Notes under the pieces: generated by a model | Seen by the model: the letters and a program-made list of their open reading frames with translations, nothing else | The model's database searches: none | What the model was told of the DNA's origin: nothing | Assembly (NCBI GenBank): GCA_035772405.1 | Contig: JAYKKM010000196.1 | Location: 4,034,501 to 4,098,500 of the forward strand | Length of the DNA: 64,000 bases | Direction of reading: 5' to 3' | Source: Chrysogorgia sp. JL179-B06 | Taxonomy: Eukaryota; Cnidaria; Anthozoa; Scleralcyonacea; Chrysogorgiidae | Part shown: one piece after another, positions 36,401-42,728 of the stretch | Position numbering within the stretch: the stretch's first letter is position 1 | Layout of the letters: every line of letters begins with the position of its first letter | Made by a program: the position numbers and the translations under genes

Positions 36401-36664
36401 ACGAGGTTACCAGCTATGAGTTCACGAGACACTAAGTCGGGTCGCGGTCGTGCAAACATTCTTCGTAGTAATGCTGAATTACCTAGCGCACGTTTACCAC
36501 GTGCAGATAATCGTCCAGGAATGCCTTCTAACCTCGCGATTGGTGTCCACGATCGTTTACAATTTCCGACGGACGAAGAACTTTTGTCTGTTCCCGAAAT
36601 TCTTTTAGCTTCCGATTTAAGAGTAATGCCAACTGGTGCCCGTGTTCGTGTTAGCCATCGATGA
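12250..36664 (+). CDS. EXD1: EXD1 homologue (piRNA biogenesis, inactive 3'-5' exonuclease fold), 12 exons
   Basis: Coding exons: 12250-12364, 15989-16079, 16230-16510, 19972-20078, 21096-21182, 22370-22474, 23887-23967, 25713-25762, 26285-26378, 26500-26562, 32802-32927, 35891-36664. All have AG/GT boundaries and compatible phases, giving 1,974 nt and 657 aa. The strongest match to vertebrate EXD1 is VIHNCRHFSDALNHQYGI with VFDTQVADV. Residues 1-45 look like an Lsm-type strand pair, about 45-165 are basic and low complexity, about 185-395 form the DEDD exonuclease fold, and the rest is a polar tail. The catalytic set is broken: DxE is T211-W-E213, motif II keeps D272, and the YxxxD of motif III reads A355/T359. 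In mouse and silkworm EXD1 is an RNA-binding adaptor of PIWI slicing-triggered piRNA production without nuclease activity; the same role is inferred here. The start has a good context (AAGATGG). The first intron-3 donor and exon 4 acceptor are the least certain junctions. Confidence 0.9.
12527..12561 (+). ncRNA. Hammerhead-ribozyme-like motif (Penelope type), intron 1
   Basis: The order is TACT, CTGATGA, A, GGGC-TCC-GCTC, GAAAC, GTC, AGTA. Stem I is TACT/AGTA (4 bp), stem II is GGGC/GCTC with one G-U pair, and the conserved CUGAUGA and GAAA core boxes are intact. Stem III is reduced to one pair before the GUC cleavage triplet. Penelope-like elements are known to carry such minimal type I hammerheads. 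The surrounding ~100 bp is probably a Penelope relic. Confidence 0.6.
13511..13658. mobile_element. Fold-back MITE in EXD1 intron 1
   Basis: Two arms of about 70 bp are near-perfect inverted repeats (left arm AAACAATTATTGGAT..., right arm ...ATCCAATAATTGTTT), meeting in a short GCTTCAGCTTCGGC centre. No coding potential. Confidence 0.8.
13660..14690. other. EXD1 intron 1 sequence, nothing definite
   Basis: About 1 kb of A+T-rich intron. A weak minus-strand stretch at 14267-14449 (EIHQVRPFLD) recalls piggyBac-type transposases but is too short to call. Confidence 0.3.
14700..15090 (+). mobile_element. hAT transposase C-terminal fragment
   Basis: The frame from 14798 encodes LAIQASSAPSERLFSKAGQI, the signature of the hAT dimerisation region (ASSAPSERxFSxAGxI). 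Only this end survives, with no start or full domain, so it is a dead relic in EXD1 intron 1. Confidence 0.85.
15249..15643. mobile_element. hAT-type MITE with 8-bp TSD
   Basis: The ends TAGTAATTGACCGAT and ATCGGTCAATCACTA are inverted repeats. TTGCACAT flanks both sides (15241-15248, 15644-15651). TAG/CTA ends and an 8-bp duplication are hAT hallmarks. The 395-bp body contains further CCGATT/AATCGG subrepeats and no transposase. Confidence 0.85.
15989..16079 (+). CDS. EXD1: EXD1 exon 2 (residues 39-69)
   Basis: Follows CCCATCAG and ends before GTACTG. It encodes VTVLEQKLKIK and then an acidic duplicated segment (ETDNVKVEETDNVQAEEL). It completes the Lsm-like N-terminus and starts the linker. 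Confidence 0.78.
16230..16510 (+). CDS. EXD1: EXD1 exon 3 (residues 69-163), basic linker
   Basis: Open between TTGAAG and a consensus GTAAGT donor. It encodes a polar, low-complexity, strongly basic linker rich in Ser, Asn, Arg and Lys (for example FSKRNFQKGKPMRRDPS). Such linkers vary between species, so support comes from splice sites and frame continuity. Confidence 0.7.
17355..17657 (-). pseudogene. Penelope reverse transcriptase fragment (N-terminal part), left arm
   Basis: The minus-strand frame includes MCLFDIVSLFTNIPLDETI, the conserved FDVxSLFTNIPL motif (first catalytic Asp region) of Penelope and related reverse transcriptases. It stops where the arm jumps to the GIY-YIG part, so the catalytic centre is deleted. 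Confidence 0.8.
17430..17690. repeat. Internal hairpin of Penelope RT sequence
   Basis: About 110 bp (GTTGGATTATGGATGTTTAA and onward) reappears as its reverse complement after a ~20-bp spacer. Both arms encode the same RT segment in opposite directions. Confidence 0.85.
18484..19019 (+). pseudogene. Penelope reverse transcriptase fragment (C-terminal part), right arm
   Basis: The frame includes GVAMGS, YKRYVDD (catalytic Asp pair) and NQLPFLDVLV, then the thumb-like region VYRKSTFTGLYTRFDSF. Between YVDD and NQLPFLD it is shorter than usual, so part of the palm is deleted. It ends at a stop at 19017. Confidence 0.88.
19080..19408 (+). pseudogene. Penelope GIY-YIG endonuclease remnant
   Basis: The sequence reads FNCECGSR, a stop, then VGRTTQRFSDRIKQHMPSV, the Y(I/V)GRT.Q...RI.QH pattern of the Penelope GIY-YIG nuclease, followed by its C-terminal tail. 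Stops and frameshifts make it inactive. The left arm carries the same domain in reverse at about 16916-17230. Confidence 0.8.
19972..20078 (+). CDS. EXD1: EXD1 exon 4 (residues 163-198)
   Basis: Acceptor ACCTGTAG, donor GTAAGT. It encodes PPDVVIIDSLGEMFDKA, matching the EXD1 segment just before the exonuclease fold (vVID..G..FeeA). Confidence 0.85.
20501..20576. repeat. Perfect 20-bp inverted repeat
   Basis: AGCTCAAAATTCGTAAATGT and its exact complement are separated by 36 bp of A+T-rich sequence in EXD1 intron 4. Probably a MITE relic. Confidence 0.6.
21096..21182 (+). CDS. EXD1: EXD1 exon 5 (residues 199-227), exonuclease motif I
   Basis: Twenty-nine codons between TTCAG and GTAAAC. QRVVGVTWEG sits where active DEDD exonucleases have a hydrophobic-D-x-E motif; the Asp is replaced by Thr211 and Glu213 is kept. 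It continues GRFGKLCLIQ as in EXD1. Confidence 0.9.
22101..22151. repeat. 18-bp inverted repeat
   Basis: AAATATTCATAATACCAC pairs with GTGGTATTATGAATATTT across a 15-bp spacer in EXD1 intron 5. Confidence 0.6.
22370..22474 (+). CDS. EXD1: EXD1 exon 6 (residues 228-262)
   Basis: Thirty-five codons between TTCTAAAG and GTATCG. It encodes CIYIFDMVLIGRRAFDCGL...VLK, equivalent to the EXD1 strand YLFDIFLLG.RAF..GL. It is too short and lacks a Met start, so it is easy to miss. Confidence 0.88.
22671..22955 (+). mobile_element. Fold-back MITE family X, copy 1
   Basis: It contains an inner inverted repeat (CTGATGTCTAAATACGGACA with its complement ending CAGAGG) and is repeated in reverse at 42440-42728, flanks included (GAAATAAGAGGAAGATTACG). 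Noncoding. Confidence 0.75.
23887..23967 (+). CDS. EXD1: EXD1 exon 7 (residues 263-289), exonuclease motif II
   Basis: Twenty-seven codons encode VIHNCRHFSDALNHQYGI and NVFDTQ. This is the best-conserved EXD1 signature, and Asp272 of motif II is present. Confidence 0.95.
23990..24545 (-). mobile_element. LINE 3' end fragment (CR1/L2-like)
   Basis: The minus-strand frame 24444-24184 encodes the C-terminus of a non-LTR reverse transcriptase: MYKLLNKMGP, YNLQD, LCLPKPRTN, MKNSFMYDGAYLWNSIPKEI, LSSFQKKI. A 3' UTR-like stretch follows toward 23990. The rest of the element is missing. Confidence 0.85.
24546..25712. other. EXD1 intron 7 remainder
   Basis: About 1.2 kb with C/G-rich islands (near 25365-25410 and 25250-25275) but no recognised gene. 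The ORF at 24616-24864 has no family match. Confidence 0.35.
25713..25762 (+). CDS. EXD1: EXD1 exon 8 (residues 290-306)
   Basis: A 50-nt exon between TTTCAG and GTAATA, encoding VADVIIYRNEMDGILP. It continues the VFDTQVADV motif across the intron. Confidence 0.92.
25844..25884 (-). ncRNA. Degenerate hammerhead-like motif, EXD1 intron 8
   Basis: On the minus strand: CCC, CTGATGA, A, GACACT-loop-AGTGTC (6-bp stem II), then AAAA where GAAA is expected, C, GTT, GGG. The secondary structure is kept but the core G12 is changed to A, so it is probably inactive. It is a Penelope relic. Confidence 0.5.
26285..26378 (+). CDS. EXD1: EXD1 exon 9 (residues 306-337)
   Basis: Between TTTTTGTAG and GTTGGT. 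It encodes QTSSLISSLYEYLDLSPDEY and HKVRQKHTK, matching the EXD1 helix (TTLQESLI.HL.L.P.Y..F...R). Its two borrowed bases from exon 8 make Arg, so the phase fits exactly. Confidence 0.88.
26500..26562 (+). CDS. EXD1: EXD1 exon 10 (residues 338-358)
   Basis: Twenty-one codons, DDEFVWEKRPLPKDLVDAAAK. It matches the EXD1 segment PEVW..RPLSP.LL. With exon 11 it forms the site of motif III. Confidence 0.92.
26563..27145. other. EXD1 intron 10, 5' part
   Basis: No gene or clear repeat recognised in about 580 bp. Confidence 0.35.
27146..27443. mobile_element. 298-bp fold-back MITE
   Basis: The arm starting ATGGTGATC and running through GGTTTCCGCGGAAAGACTGA and GGTTATTAGGAAGGTTAGTA pairs along ~130 bp with the arm ending GATCACCAT. 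Noncoding. Confidence 0.85.
27443..27480. repeat. (TA)n microsatellite
   Basis: About 18 TA units next to the fold-back element. Confidence 0.9.
27481..27975. repeat. GGCGTTTATTAGAGGG repeat-rich element
   Basis: It starts CCGTATTTCCTCTAATAAAC and holds about eight copies of (G)GCGTTTATTAGAGG in both orientations, clustered at 27500-27580 and 27850-27965. Probably a DNA transposon with subterminal repeats. A related stretch (TTTATTAGAGGAAGGCGT) lies near 43471. Confidence 0.7.
28035..28203. mobile_element. 169-bp MITE with TTATTATATGGCT TIRs
   Basis: Perfect 13-bp inverted ends, TTATTATATGGCT and AGCCATATAATAA. Noncoding body containing several AAAGACCGCTCA-like repeats. Confidence 0.75.
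28333..28737. mobile_element. Fold-back MITE, CAAACGTCGAA family, copy 1
   Basis: The ends GGCCTATTTCAAACGTCGAA and ACGTTTGAAACAGGCC are inverted. Internal copies of TTTCAAACGTCGAATTTATC-like units occur in both orientations (near 28411, 28541 and 28640). Confidence 0.7.
28797..29285. mobile_element. CAAACGTCGAA family, copy 2, with nested repeat
   Basis: Starts TTTCAAACGTCGAACTTC and ends TTCGACGTTTGAAACC. It contains a further unit at 29083 and the 166-bp repeat at 28895-29060. Confidence 0.6.
28895..29060 (-). repeat. AATAGCGCTCCGTCGAG repeat, copy A
   Basis: About 166 bp, matching copies B (31927-32093) and C (45857-46023) in reverse. It contains ATGACGTCA and GCGGACAAAC-like segments and ends in short inverted AATAGCG/CGCTATT-type termini. 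Noncoding. Confidence 0.8.
29290..31926. other. EXD1 intron 10, central part
   Basis: About 2.6 kb without a supported gene. Short local repeats include GTTCGTTT x3 near 30600 and a GGAATCAATAG-AAGCG duplicate near 30630 and 30698. Overlapping ORFs on both strands at 31281-31741 and 30754-30987 match nothing I recognise. Confidence 0.35.
31927..32093 (+). repeat. AATAGC-GCTCCGTCGAG repeat, copy B
   Basis: Full-length copy of the ~167-bp family, in the same orientation as copy C. Confidence 0.8.
32222..32519. mobile_element. 298-bp MITE with GGACACACGAGGCGACAAAT TIRs
   Basis: The left end AAGGTTAGGACACACGAGGC is matched by the inverted right end (GCCTCGTGTGTCCCAACCTT). The pairing covers about 27 bp, with internal CGGGGACA/TGTCCCCG repeats. 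A piece of the same end (GGACACACGAGG) occurs near 36838. Confidence 0.85.
32802..32927 (+). CDS. EXD1: EXD1 exon 11 (residues 359-400)
   Basis: Forty-two codons from TVMYLRELRLAQMERMM to ENVKKK. It aligns with the EXD1 segment ATYLLPLRLALLDEMM. Thr359 stands where active enzymes have the last catalytic Asp. Confidence 0.92.
32928..33690. other. EXD1 intron 11, 5' part
   Basis: No gene or definite repeat recognised in about 760 bp. Confidence 0.35.
33695..34151. mobile_element. 457-bp fold-back MITE with TTAA ends
   Basis: TTAAAGGGATACTCCAGCC at the left pairs with GGCTGGAGTATCCCTTTAA at the right. The arms are ~130 bp, bounded by TTAA on both sides, as in piggyBac-type elements. Confidence 0.85.
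34175..34210 (-). ncRNA. Hammerhead-like motif, EXD1 intron 11
   Basis: Minus strand: GAC, CTGAAGA, A, GGAC-loop-GACC, GAAAC, GTC, GTC. The core CUGANGA and GAAA boxes and the GUC triplet are present. Stem I (GAC/GTC) is 3 bp and stem II has one mismatch. It is probably a Penelope terminal-region relic. Confidence 0.5.
34211..35060. other. EXD1 intron 11 remainder
   Basis: No gene or structured repeat recognised in about 850 bp. Confidence 0.35.
35065..35097. repeat. Perfect 13-bp-stem hairpin
   Basis: CCAGGGAATCTAA and TTAGATTCCCTGG flank a 7-nt loop. Confidence 0.65.
35209..35329. mobile_element. 121-bp near-perfect palindrome
   Basis: Arms of 43 bp (GGTTAGATGGGATGACTCTG...AAGATGGCG and its complement) differ at one position. 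Both ORFs across it are reflections of this palindrome. Probably a MITE. Confidence 0.8.
35655..35825. mobile_element. Penelope-type terminal-region relic with inverted flanks
   Basis: ACTCTAAAAGGTAGGTGTAC and its inverted match (GTACACCAACCTTTTAGAGT) flank a degenerate hammerhead-like core at 35708-35740 (minus: CTGACAA...CGAAACGTC, with the catalytic G8 changed). Similar sequence (TACACTGCCTAC...) recurs near 43930, 46160 and 12110. Confidence 0.55.
35891..36664 (+). CDS. EXD1: EXD1 exon 12 (residues 401-657), C-terminal tail and stop
   Basis: Follows TTTTTCCTAG and ends at TGA 36662-36664. It encodes YSSTALPEMFHQLHKRRDKP, equivalent to the EXD1 ELP.EL.QLKDFQKQRREKA segment. About 200 polar, probably disordered residues follow, with a conserved-looking end (TDEELLSVPEILLASDLRVM). 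A longer ORF starting inside it at 35915 is just this exon without its splice acceptor. Confidence 0.9.
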   Translation, partial: YSSTALPEMFHQLHKRRDKPRYRQLDPELDDNNEQDDRRKAWQEGHMFMEKYEKRGMHLQEHKYPLLTNGNTPPMQKTDLQVDVNSVSNDLTSAVSDLNISDKTSVNPQEQNVYRIPEDTRTFQSPSVSKVALWPTREGMFSQDDFPQLSSDSDSSGRHPASSSVERTGDTRLPAMSSRDTKSGRGRANILRSNAELPSARLPRADNRPGMPSNLAIGVHDRLQFPTDEELLSVPEILLASDLRVMPTGARVRVSHR

Positions 36665-37599
36665 TTCATCATCATAATATCTGGCAAAACACGCGTGGCT
36701 TCACAGAGTTTTTTTTTACTGTTTTACCCTTTTTATGTTATTCTCAACGCTTATTTTTAGCTGCTAACGTTTTACACAGGCTTTTTAAGGAGTTTTTGCG
36801 TGTTGGATAATTACGTGATGTTTTTGAGTTGACGTGAGGACACACGAGGTATATGTTCTGCAACAAACATCAAGTACATGCATACATATATTTTTTCAGC
36901 TCACGATAGGGATAAGGTTTTTTTTTATGGTGGTTGATGTTTCAAAACTATTTATGATTAAAGTTTTTATCATCAATTTCCTAACTATTAGGCTTAACCC
37001 CAATTACTCTGTCAACTTTCCCTACATGTGTGCGAAAACACACGACTTTCGACAGAGAGTTCTCTTCCCACGTGAAATACAATATCCGAATGCATGATTC
37101 GAACTCTTGACTTTAAATGGTGGACCTCAGCCGCTATCAACGATGTAATTGATGATCATTTGCAGTGAGGATTGTGATTGATGATCATGTGATGTTTTGT
37201 TCTGATTGCCACAACTCTTATGGAAACCAAGCTGTGAGGATGCACTATGGAGAGGCTCACTGGAAAAAGTGATAGAGAATTCACTGGAAAAAAACAGAAT
37301 AACACCAAACATTTCTGACTGTTTTGTCCGTGTCTCAAAAACTCAGTGGTTAGGGTTAGACTAACAATGCGTTCAATCAGAGACAGGCCCCTTACATTCG
37401 GCTGGCAAGGTGGCTCTGCAAATTTGGTTGTAGCTCAAGACCTATTATATTAAACGTGGCATGGGATTAATGCTTCATTCGATTTGTCAAAATGCTAGGA
37501 TATTGCCCTAAATTTAGAAATAAAGTTCACCTCTATATATTGCAATATGCACTTGTCTTTTTTCTGTGTGAGATCTTGAGATATTTATATAGGGTTTCA
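36665..37599. other. EXD1 3' UTR and downstream intergenic DNA
   Basis: No further gene. No AATAAA near the stop; an ATTAAA near 36958 is one possible poly(A) signal. A GGACACACGAGG fragment near 36838 is from the MITE family at 32222. Confidence 0.4.
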
Positions 37600-37984
37600 T
37601 TCTTGCATGTTGTCCACGCGCCATAACCGATGTATTGACTCTATAAAACCTTCGCATTGCGATCGCCACAACAACACTTCCATGAAGCCTAATAAATTTC
37701 CCATGCAGCGACGACCAAGAAATTATATTGAAATTGGAAATTATTTTGTTCAACGTGGTTACCCTACCAACCTAGACCTCGCCATTAAAAAATACATCTT
37801 TGGAACACTTTCGACCAACAAAATTCCTCAGTCTAGTCCCAACATTTCATCCTTTCAATTTCAGAGTTAAAGATATTATTAATAGGAATTTTCACATTTT
37901 ACAAAATGATCCCCTGAGACGTCAGCCATTTTCACCGATAAACCCTTTGATATATTTTTACCGTAATAAAAACATCCCGTGATT
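37600..37984 (+). pseudogene. Penelope-like RT C-terminal fragment
   Basis: Two overlapping frames (37607-37870, then 37800-37982) read as one protein with a frameshift: RNYIEIGNYFVQRGYP, then TFHPFNFRVKDIINRNFHIL and QNDPLRR...NPLIYFYRNKNI. This follows the Penelope order (RGYP, HP.N..vk.ii...iLqnDP, PL..f.R.kN). Sequence homology then breaks. Confidence 0.75.
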
Positions 37985-38189
37985 CGTTAGTGCATAGTTC
38001 CCTTAACTCTTTCTTTACCGGCCCAGTCAAAATGGATATGAAGTCGTGAATCGAAAAACACGACACGCGCCAACGCAAGATTAAAAATCGCCAAGCGCCA
38101 AGCACATGAGATCCACTCACACACCAAGTTTGATTTGATTTCATAAACAACTCTGCGATTGATGGCATTTTGAATTTTCATGATGCTAC

Positions 38190-39135
38190 GCAGGCGTGCA
38201 AGATGCATGCAGGGCTTTTCTAGAAAAATGAAAGTTTGTCAACCTGATTATTATCTTGTTCGGGAAATTTAAAAGCACTGGTTTATTGGACTTTCAGAAA
38301 ATGTATAGCTTTTGCAACAGTTATAGTTATTTCCAGAGATATCAAGAGAACAAAGGGGTGGTTCAATTTTGGATGTTTGTCAGCCAGACAGGAAAGAGTT
38401 ATAAACAAAACACCTTGGACCAGCGGAAAACATTTTCTTGCGGCGGTTTCCGGTGCTACACACGCCCTTTCCTCAATCCCACCACAATCATTGCTGCTCC
38501 TAAATCCGACCACACTATCCGTCATACGTTTTCACGCACGTCCACCAACATAATTTATTGCGACATGTGCCCTAAAATATACATCGGTGAAACTGGTGAG
38601 GAACAATGATGTTTGTTGATAAACCGGTATCCCGCCACGTCAAGAGGCAAGAGCTTTAACCATTCGGTTTCAGAAAGTCTGTGCCATCCCCTTCACGATT
38701 TAGGTAGTAACGATAACCGCAAACGGCACTGCCAGAATTGAAGCTTTTTATTTTACAGTATTTTATTTCCTACAAGTTTTTTTGTTTTTTAGATTGCAAG
38801 GAACTTTATTATTAGCTTATGCTACCGCTTTACTCCCACCGATAGTAAACCTTGTCATTACGGCACCCTTGACTATAGTTAGCCTCCCCCTCCGTCTGTT
38901 TGCTGATCGACTGTAAAAATAGCAAATGTTTAACATTTTCGCATCTCATTAACTCTTTCCACCTCTTTGTTCTATTGATATCTCTGGAAATGACCATAAC
39001 TGTTGTGAAAGCTATACATTTTCTGAAAGCCCAATTTTACTAGTGCTTTTAAATTTCCCGAACAAGACACATTACTATCATAAATCAGGTTGAATGACTC
39101 ATTTTTCTAGAAAAGGCTATCTTGCACGCCGGTGT
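38190..39135. mobile_element. Inverted-repeat unit enclosing Penelope GIY-YIG remnant
   Basis: The arm 38190-38350 (GCAACAGTTATAGTTATTTC and surroundings) returns inverted at 38960-39135. Between them lies the Penelope piece at 38380-38620. The unit interrupts the left side of a larger inverted structure (38005-38165 with 42125-42275). Confidence 0.65.
38380..38620 (+). pseudogene. Penelope GIY-YIG linker/nuclease fragment
   Basis: The frame encodes CGGFRCYTRPF...TIIAAP, YCDMCPKIYIGETGEE: a Cys-rich linker (CxxxxC) followed by the YIGETG start of the GIY-YIG domain. It stops immediately after, so it is inactive. Confidence 0.8.
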
Positions 39136-39138
39136 AGT

Positions 39139-42113
39139 AGGCCGTAGGATGAGCATCGAAAAGACGTAATTCCGTTGCACCCCTCGTGGAACTAAGTAAT
39201 TTTTGCTTAAATCAAAAGATAAGAACTTATTTTATCAGAATCCACTGATCCCCAAGCGACAAAGTTGCACAAATTGAAATAAAAACCCTCCGAAGTTCGC
39301 TGTGTTCGCCAAATTCTACGTAATCCGCCATTTCGTGTTGCTATGCCACAAGTGCTTTAGTATGATTGGCCAGTTGAGAACCGTCAGCCAATAAGCAAGC
39401 GCAAAAGACCGGATGTTGCTGCGCAAGGTAAACACACGCGATGAAACATGGAAGTGTAGGAAAGCACTTGAATAAATAAATATTACGGTCAGTTTTTTAC
39501 ACTTTATTATGTTTAATAGCCTCAGGAATATTTAAGAATAGTCTATTCGTCTGACAAACCGATTGGATTCTTACAATCTTGAGCACAGCATCCACAAACA
39601 GGGTGCATCGCTGGTTACTTTTGTAGCAACTTTATACAAGCTGCGCTGTGGTATTTCTTCGTACATCCACAACCAAATCATTGCAGGATACTGGTATAGA
39701 TGGTAGAGTTAACGCACCAGGAGGGGGGCAATTGCCAAATGTTCCCCAAACGTTTGAAAAATGAAAATTTCGGTCACTTTTTGAAAGAAATTTCTGGTAA
39801 TATTGCTGTTAAATATTCATGAAAAATTTATATTTAGAACTGTTTTAATATTAAAGTAATTTATTTTAACATTAACATAATATATTAGAGTTGTTTGCTG
39901 TTGCCCAGTTTAAAATTATATCACATGCCAGAGATCACATGCGATAGATTAAGTACCGGTACTCCCCTATTTTGGTGAGGAAACTGATGAGAAATCTAGT
40001 CGCATATGAAGTTACACATGCCACACTGCATCCGATGATTGACAGTCAACTCTTAATTTTTCAGGCAAATTTTTTTGCCTCCCCCCCCCCCCCCAGACAT
40101 AACTAGTCAAGTATGCCTATGATTCTGTCTGATTTGGATCAAGGTATTGTATATGATATGGGAACTGTATGGCTTCATTCTATCAAAACTTGCTCAATGG
40201 GAAATATCAAATTTCCCCAAAGATTATACAGATCAAGGAGAAAAATATTCTATGATGATGTTCAACAGTTCACGGGTGATTGGCTGGTTTTGTTTGAGAA
40301 ATTGACCCAAAGGCACATCTGTTAATATATCCAAGTGATAAGTATGATTTTGTCATATAAACAGCTGACCTGTCAGCTGTTACAAAGGAAGATGATGAAG
40401 ATGAAACAGATGAACTTTTCCCTCTGTAAGACAACATATTGCAACAATTGGTTCACAGTGCCCTGCACATCAAAAACGAATTAGAAAACACCCAAGAAGT
40501 TCTTGGATGTTGATGCCATGTTAACCAAAATCATTCGTCACTACTACTACTTGGTGGCACTGATGTTTTAGATTCTGATCAGCAGTCATCATCAGGTACA
40601 GATATGTTGCACAATTAGACTTGTAATATAGCTCAGGATATAATATTTTCAGCTTCAAAAAGAAGGAAACTGACACCAAAACATAAAGGTCATGGTCTCA
40701 CCTTACTGTACATACTGCCATTTGGCAAAAGTAAATGGCAATATGAACACAACATCCAATTCAGATTTGCTTGATATTTTGACAGGTGATATTGAAATTC
40801 TGGTGCCCTTATTCAATACCTTATTAAACTGCATAATAGCAAAATATTTGAGGACTATGCAAAAATATTCTTCAAGACAGTTACTCACTACATTGATGCA
40901 AATGTTAAGTGGGTTGATGTACTTTTTGATACATACTGTATGTCCAGCAATCAACAAAAATAGCGACTAGGACTAGACGAAGCACAAATAAGAGACCTAT
41001 TTGCAAAGTGATTGATCAAGATGATTTACCACTGCCAAAAGTCTGGGAAAACTTGAAATAAAGCATACCTTGTGTCTTGGTTGTGAGTTAGTCACAAGTG
41101 ATGGGATTCAAGGACACAACTAAGGCACATTCAACACGTTCAGGCAACATAGTGCATTCGAAATGCAACCATGAACAAGCTGACACACATATTGTTTTGC
41201 ATGCTGTGATGCAGTTACTAACAGCTACAATAAGCTTTTAGTAGTGTGTAGGGACACAGATGTGTTGTCTTTTAGTTCATTTCATAGGACAAAATCAAGA
41301 TGTGGAAACATGGGTGCTTGGTGGAACTGCTAAGAAAAGAAACTGTTATCCAGTGCACACTATTGCTCAACAACTTTTCCAGCAGATGATAAGTAAACTT
41401 CTGGGATTTCATGCACTAGTTGGTGGTAGCTGTAGTGTCGCTTCCTATTCATTGGCACCAACAAAATATCTGGCTACAGGCTACAGCCGGCAAATACAAG
41501 TTGGAAAACAGTTGGCTTACAGAGTGAAACTGGTGGGTGGCAAGTATCTGAGGGAAGTCTTGACGTAAAATGGTTAACTCTACCATCTATGCCAGTATCC
41601 TGCAACGATTTGGTTTTATGTGAAAATTCCACAGCGCAGCTTGTATAAAGTTGCTACAAAAGTAATCAGCGATGCACCCTGTTTGTCGATGCTATGCTCA
41701 AGATTGTAAGAATCCAATCGGTTTGTCAGAAGACTAGACTGTTCTTAAATATTCCTGAGACTATTAAACATAATAAAGTGTAAAAACTCACCGAACTCGC
41801 GTGTGTTTACCTTGCGAAGAAACATCCGGTCTTTTGCGCTTGCTTATTGGCTGACGGTTCTCAACTGGCCAATCATACTAAAGCACTTGTGGCATAGCAA
41901 CACGAAATGGCGGATTACGTAGAATTTGAAAGGCGAACAAACCGAACTTCGGAGGGTTTTTATTTCAATTTGTGCAACTTTGTCGCTTGGGGAGCAGTGG
42001 ATTCTGATAAAATAAGTTCTTATCTTTTGATTTAAGCAAAAATTACTTAGTTCCACGAGGGGTGCAACGGAATCTGTTTTATAAGCATATTTTCGACTCT
42101 CATCCTACGGCCT
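39139..42113. mobile_element. Long-TIR DNA transposon (arms ~550 bp)
   Basis: The left arm 39139-39713 (AGGCCGTAGGATGAG ... GGTAGAGTTAAC) is a near-perfect inverted copy of the right arm 41573-42113 (GTTAACTCTACC ... CTCATCCTACGGCCT). The inner 1.86 kb holds a decayed ORF. An outer, more diverged inverted pair (38005-38165 with 42125-42275) suggests that the element originally extended further and was split by the 38190-39135 unit. Confidence 0.8.
40113..41568 (+). pseudogene. Decayed ORF of the long-TIR transposon (EADT/DTDV protein)
   Basis: Pieces in changing frames: MPMILSDLDQGIVYDMGTVWLH (40113), then near 41160 EQADTHIVLHAVMQLLTAT, a stop, and GTQMCCLLVHFIGQNQDVET followed by GTAKKRNCYPVHTIAQQL and LLGFHALVGG. 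In multicopy invertebrate relatives that I recall, the central part reads EADTR..LHA....DTDVL.LL...HF. The spacing of acidic pairs recalls XPG/PIN-like nucleases; this is inference. Stops and frameshifts make this copy dead. Confidence 0.6.
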
Positions 42114-42439
42114 ATAGCGTGTAGCAAGTTTTTTATGAAATCAAATCAAACTTAGCGTATGAATGGCGCTTGTCGATTTTTTATTTTTAATCTTGCGTTA
42201 CCGTGTGCCATGTTTTTCGATTCACGACTTCATCAATATTGTATACGACCGCTTTTGCCTGGGCCAGACAGGAAAGATTTAATTATGAGTTTGTTTATCT
42301 CCCGTGGATTTGATTTACTGTCAACTTGCGTCACCCCTTTTGGCATATATAAGCCTTATTTATTTTATTCACATCAGGTTTTATTCTTTTCGCAGGTCGG
42401 ATCTTGAGCTCAAAATCTGACTGTTGCATTCAAATTATT

Positions 42440-42728
42440 GAATTAATAATTCTAACACGAGTAGGCGTTCTTCCTCTGATTTCTATAAATACAGACAAGC
42501 CGGTTGAAAATACGAGGCGAAGCCGAGTTTTTTTAACCGGCTTGTCCGTATTTACTATTTAGACATCAGAGGATGAACAATTACGAGTGTTAGAACTTGC
42601 TTCTCAAACGAATCCATATTTTGTGAGAAAATCGAGGTTAAAGTTAGTGAAACTTGGCCGTAATCTTCCTCTTATTTCTAAATACTTATTAAATATTGAT
42701 TTCTTTTGAATTTTCATGATGAATTATT
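42440..42728 (-). mobile_element. Fold-back MITE family X, copy 2
   Basis: Reverse-orientation copy of 22671-22955. It has a clear inner hairpin (ACCGGCTTGTCCGTATTT region, 42490-42556), the CATCAGAGGATGAACAATTA segment and the AACGAATCCATATTTTGTGA segment. Confidence 0.75.

Noticed and set aside
35915..36664. Independent single-exon gene
   Set aside because: It is EXD1 exon 12 cut at an internal Met; the true exon begins at the acceptor at 35890.
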